64,000 bases of DNA, taken from positions 3,658,001 through 3,722,000 of the forward strand of contig NZ_JAGTWO010000004.1 in NCBI RefSeq assembly GCF_018842675.1. The letters are read 5' to 3'. Under the pieces are notes generated by a model that saw nothing but the letters and a program-made list of their open reading frames with translations, did no database searches and had not been told where the DNA came from. This document shows, piece after piece, positions 61,971-64,000 of the stretch; position 1 is the first letter of the stretch, and each line of letters starts with the position of its first letter. Source of the stretch: Candidatus Pantoea bituminis (lineage in GTDB: Bacteria > Pseudomonadota > Gammaproteobacteria > Enterobacterales > Enterobacteriaceae). The translations under genes were made by a program, and so were the position numbers.

Positions 61971-64000
61971 CTTCAGCTAAACGGCGGCGGCTCACCATTC
62001 GCATCAGGCGCCATGCCATCAGCGCAAACAGCACCACCACAATCACCGCGCAGGAAGCCAGCCAGAAAGGATGCGTTGCCAGCGCGTTCCATAAACGTTC
62101 CCACCACGGCAGATGCCCAACGTAATAACTTTCGCCAACGCGCAGGCTATCAACTCCCGATTCACGAATAATGGCGGCTGAACCAAACACGTCGCCACGC
62201 TTGCTGCTGTCGAGCATGGCGCTGTTCAGCAAATCCCAGGCGCGCGGGCTGCCATCCGCCAGCAAAGCCACCACGCTACGCTGCGCATTAAACGGCGACT
62301 GGAAGCCGATAATCGCTGCCAGCGGGCCGCGTGAGCCAATCGTGGTGGTGCTTTCGACCTGACGATCGCTGCTGTTTTGCGCCGTGATATCCGACAGCGG
62401 CTGGCGCATCGGCTTGTTCATCCAGCCCTGCGCGGCTTTAACCAGCGTATTGATCGTGCGTTCATCCTGCAGATCCGCCGGAATAGTGCCGATCATCAGA
62501 AGATCCTTGTCCTGCTCTTTCGCGTTGCGCCAGTCGTCCGTCAACTGCACCCGCAGCGCCGGATAACCGGTTTGCGCGCCCATATTGCCTAGCGCATCGA
62601 GCAACGTGGTCATCTGTTGCTGACCGGGATTTTTATTCACCAGCACCAGCGTTTGTGATAAGTCAGCGTATCGGCTGAACGGGAAACCGGCATTGGCAAA
62701 GGCGCGCAGCGACGGCATTTCGATGTAATGGCGATAACCGGAAAAATCGATGCTTGAACTTTCGTCAATTACCACATGATGCCCAACCGGCGCGACAGTT
62801 TCGCAGCGTCCGTCGGCGGTGCCGCCAATAAAGGTGTTGGCGTAATCGAAATCAAAACGCAGCTGATTCACTACGCCCAACCGCAGCGCCGGAATAGTGA
62901 GCTGGCGACTGCTGTCCTGCAAACCCTGAATCAATGAAAGGCGCAGGATCTGTTTATCCGCAGTATCTTTGGGTTGCAGCGGATAATCCTGCATAAACTG
63001 GTTGTTAAGATGCACCGCCAGCCGCGATCCATCTTGTTGGATCGGCGCACTGTAGCGGTAAATCAGATCCATATCGATGCCGCGTGCGCGCACTAAAAAG
63101 AGATCGGGCGGCAGGTTAAGCGTCAGGCTAATCGGATTGGGCTGCAGTCCGTCAGATTGCAGCTGATTTTGATACTGCGTGAGCTCCGCAAACGTAGTGC
63201 GTCGGTCAGTTCGCACCCAGCTCGGCGCGTCATACGCTTTGCGCGGCTCACGTAATTTAACGCTGTCGATTGTGGAGGTGTCGCCACGCAGCAGCAATTC
63301 ACCCTGCGCAATCCCTTGCACGGCCGTGATCAAATCATTGTCATCACGCCCCAGAATCAGCAGCATTTTTTCATAAGGATTGCCGGGCTGGCTGACAATC
63401 TCTACCGTTGGCTTGCTGACTGACGGATGATCGTTGAGGAAATCTGGGCGCTGCGCGTTGGTGGCAAACACCACCGCATGCTGCTGCTCGGGTAGCTGGT
63501 TATACAACACCGGAAACGTTTGACCACGCCACGCAGCTTTACTGCCAAACCACGAGGCCAGCATTGCCGCAGCGCGCTGTTGGTTTAGCGTGGGTTGGGT
63601 GCTGAATACCATCGGCAACGTCAGCGGACGCGCATCGCGGGCATCAAAGAACGGTTCCGGGAAATGCGAAAGATCATCTTTTAACGGCAGTTTTTGCAGC
63701 GTTAAATCAAGGCGGCTCTCTTTGCCAATATCCAGCCAAATGGTGCTGTTGGCCGGGTTTTCGCAGACGTTCGCGTAATGGCCTACCAGCTCAAGCCGAA
63801 TACGGTTGAAATCAGCAATGAAGCGCGGATCGAGTGAAATCTGCGTTTGGTTGCGTTTTCCCAGCTGGTCGGCTGTTAGCGTCACCAGCCCCACCATCTC
63901 ATCATTAAGGTAAATTTTCAGCTGTGATAGCGTCGGGATCAGCGCGGGAGACGGGCGATAGCTGAGATTCAGCAAGGCTCGCGTTACCACTTCATCACTG
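61957..64000 (-). CDS. bcsB: BcsB, periplasmic cellulose synthase subunit (5' end missing)
   Basis: Periplasmic, membrane-anchored partner of the synthase BcsA that guides the nascent glucan. The frame is open to the window edge, so the N-terminus, including the signal peptide, is not seen. Visible: LNLSYRPSPALIPTLSQLKI near the start, FDFDYANTFIGGTADGRCE with its Cys, SSIDFSGYRHYIEMPSLRAF, and a C-terminal membrane helix (LASCAVIVVVLFALMAWRL) before a short acidic/basic tail. It is followed directly by bcsC without an intervening bcsZ. Confidence 0.94.
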   Translation of the reverse strand, partial: SDEVVTRALLNLSYRPSPALIPTLSQLKIYLNDEMVGLVTLTADQLGKRNQTQISLDPRFIADFNRIRLELVGHYANVCENPANSTIWLDIGKESRLDLTLQKLPLKDDLSHFPEPFFDARDARPLTLPMVFSTQPTLNQQRAAAMLASWFGSKAAWRGQTFPVLYNQLPEQQHAVVFATNAQRPDFLNDHPSVSKPTVEIVSQPGNPYEKMLLILGRDDNDLITAVQGIAQGELLLRGDTSTIDSVKLREPRKAYDAPSWVRTDRRTTFAELTQYQNQLQSDGLQPNPISLTLNLPPDLFLVRARGIDMDLIYRYSAPIQQDGSRLAVHLNNQFMQDYPLQPKDTADKQILRLSLIQGLQDSSRQLTIPALRLGVVNQLRFDFDYANTFIGGTADGRCETVAPVGHHVVIDESSSIDFSGYRHYIEMPSLRAFANAGFPFSRYADLSQTLVLVNKNPGQQQMTTLLDALGNMGAQTGYPALRVQLTDDWRNAKEQDKDLLMIGTIPADLQDERTINTLVKAAQGWMNKPMRQPLSDITAQNSSDRQVESTTTIGSRGPLAAIIGFQSPFNAQRSVVALLADGSPRAWDLLNSAMLDSSKRGDVFGSAAIIRESGVDSLRVGESYYVGHLPWWERLWNALATHPFWLASCAVIVVVLFALMAWRLMRMVSRRRLAEDDDE

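Overview
The window is a chromosomal segment of a gamma-proteobacterium of the order Enterobacterales. Gene order and protein sequences follow the Escherichia coli metR-to-ppiC region closely. The departures (glpT beside yigL, an AbrB-type membrane protein next to corA, the yhjG-bcs block joined to ppiC) suggest Erwiniaceae (Pantoea/Erwinia-like), but that genus call is inference. Almost every gene is a recognisable housekeeping or envelope gene.

Layout. 1-13.9 kb: metR (5' end outside the window), a DUF1456 gene, yigM, glpT, yigL, pldB, rhtB/rhtC, recQ, pldA, yigI, rarD, an AbrB-family gene and corA. 14-19.9 kb: uvrD with an SOS box, then the minus-strand run lptM-dapF-DUF484-xerC-yigB. 19.9-26.8 kb: cyaA divergent from hemCDXY. 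26.9-28.2 kb: the small RNA GlmZ with a sigma-54-type promoter and three GlrR-type sites, then the argX-hisR-leuT-proM tRNA operon, whose proM tail is followed by a ~164-bp tandem repeat that copies the last 19 nt of the tRNA plus its terminator. 28.3-39.2 kb: the enterobacterial common antigen (wec) operon, with rffG and rffH deleted down to a 30-codon scar. 39.5-46.9 kb: rho, trxA, rhlB, gppA, rep, ppiC. 46.9-64 kb: yhjG, pdeH, kdgK, a small AT-rich insert carrying a class II microcin-like precursor and a probable immunity protein, an acetyl-esterase-like hydrolase, yhjJ, dctA, pdeK, bcsC and bcsB (5' end outside the window); bcsZ is not between bcsB and bcsC.

How the genes work together. 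The hem operon makes uroporphyrinogen III. The wec operon builds and exports the ECA trisaccharide polymer. GlmZ connects to the same envelope economy because in E. coli it activates glmS. pdeH and pdeK are c-di-GMP phosphodiesterase genes flanking a cellulose synthesis cluster, and pdeH has a plausible flagellar sigma-28 promoter, which fits a motility/biofilm switch. uvrD, recQ, rep and xerC are DNA maintenance genes.

Data quality. Fourteen genes (yehS-like, yigL, rhtC, abrB-like, dapF, hemD, wzyE, wecE, gppA, rep, pdeH, kdgK, yhjJ, bcsC) are interrupted by 16 frameshifts. Each is repaired by adding one base, nearly always in a homopolymer of 4-8. Because dapF and other core genes are hit in the same way, I read these as sequencing or assembly deletions, and I annotate the genes as full-length CDS with the break noted.

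Most notable: the microcin-like pair (51.2-51.8 kb), the tRNA-tail tandem repeats after proM, the rffGH deletion scar, and the glmZ promoter region.
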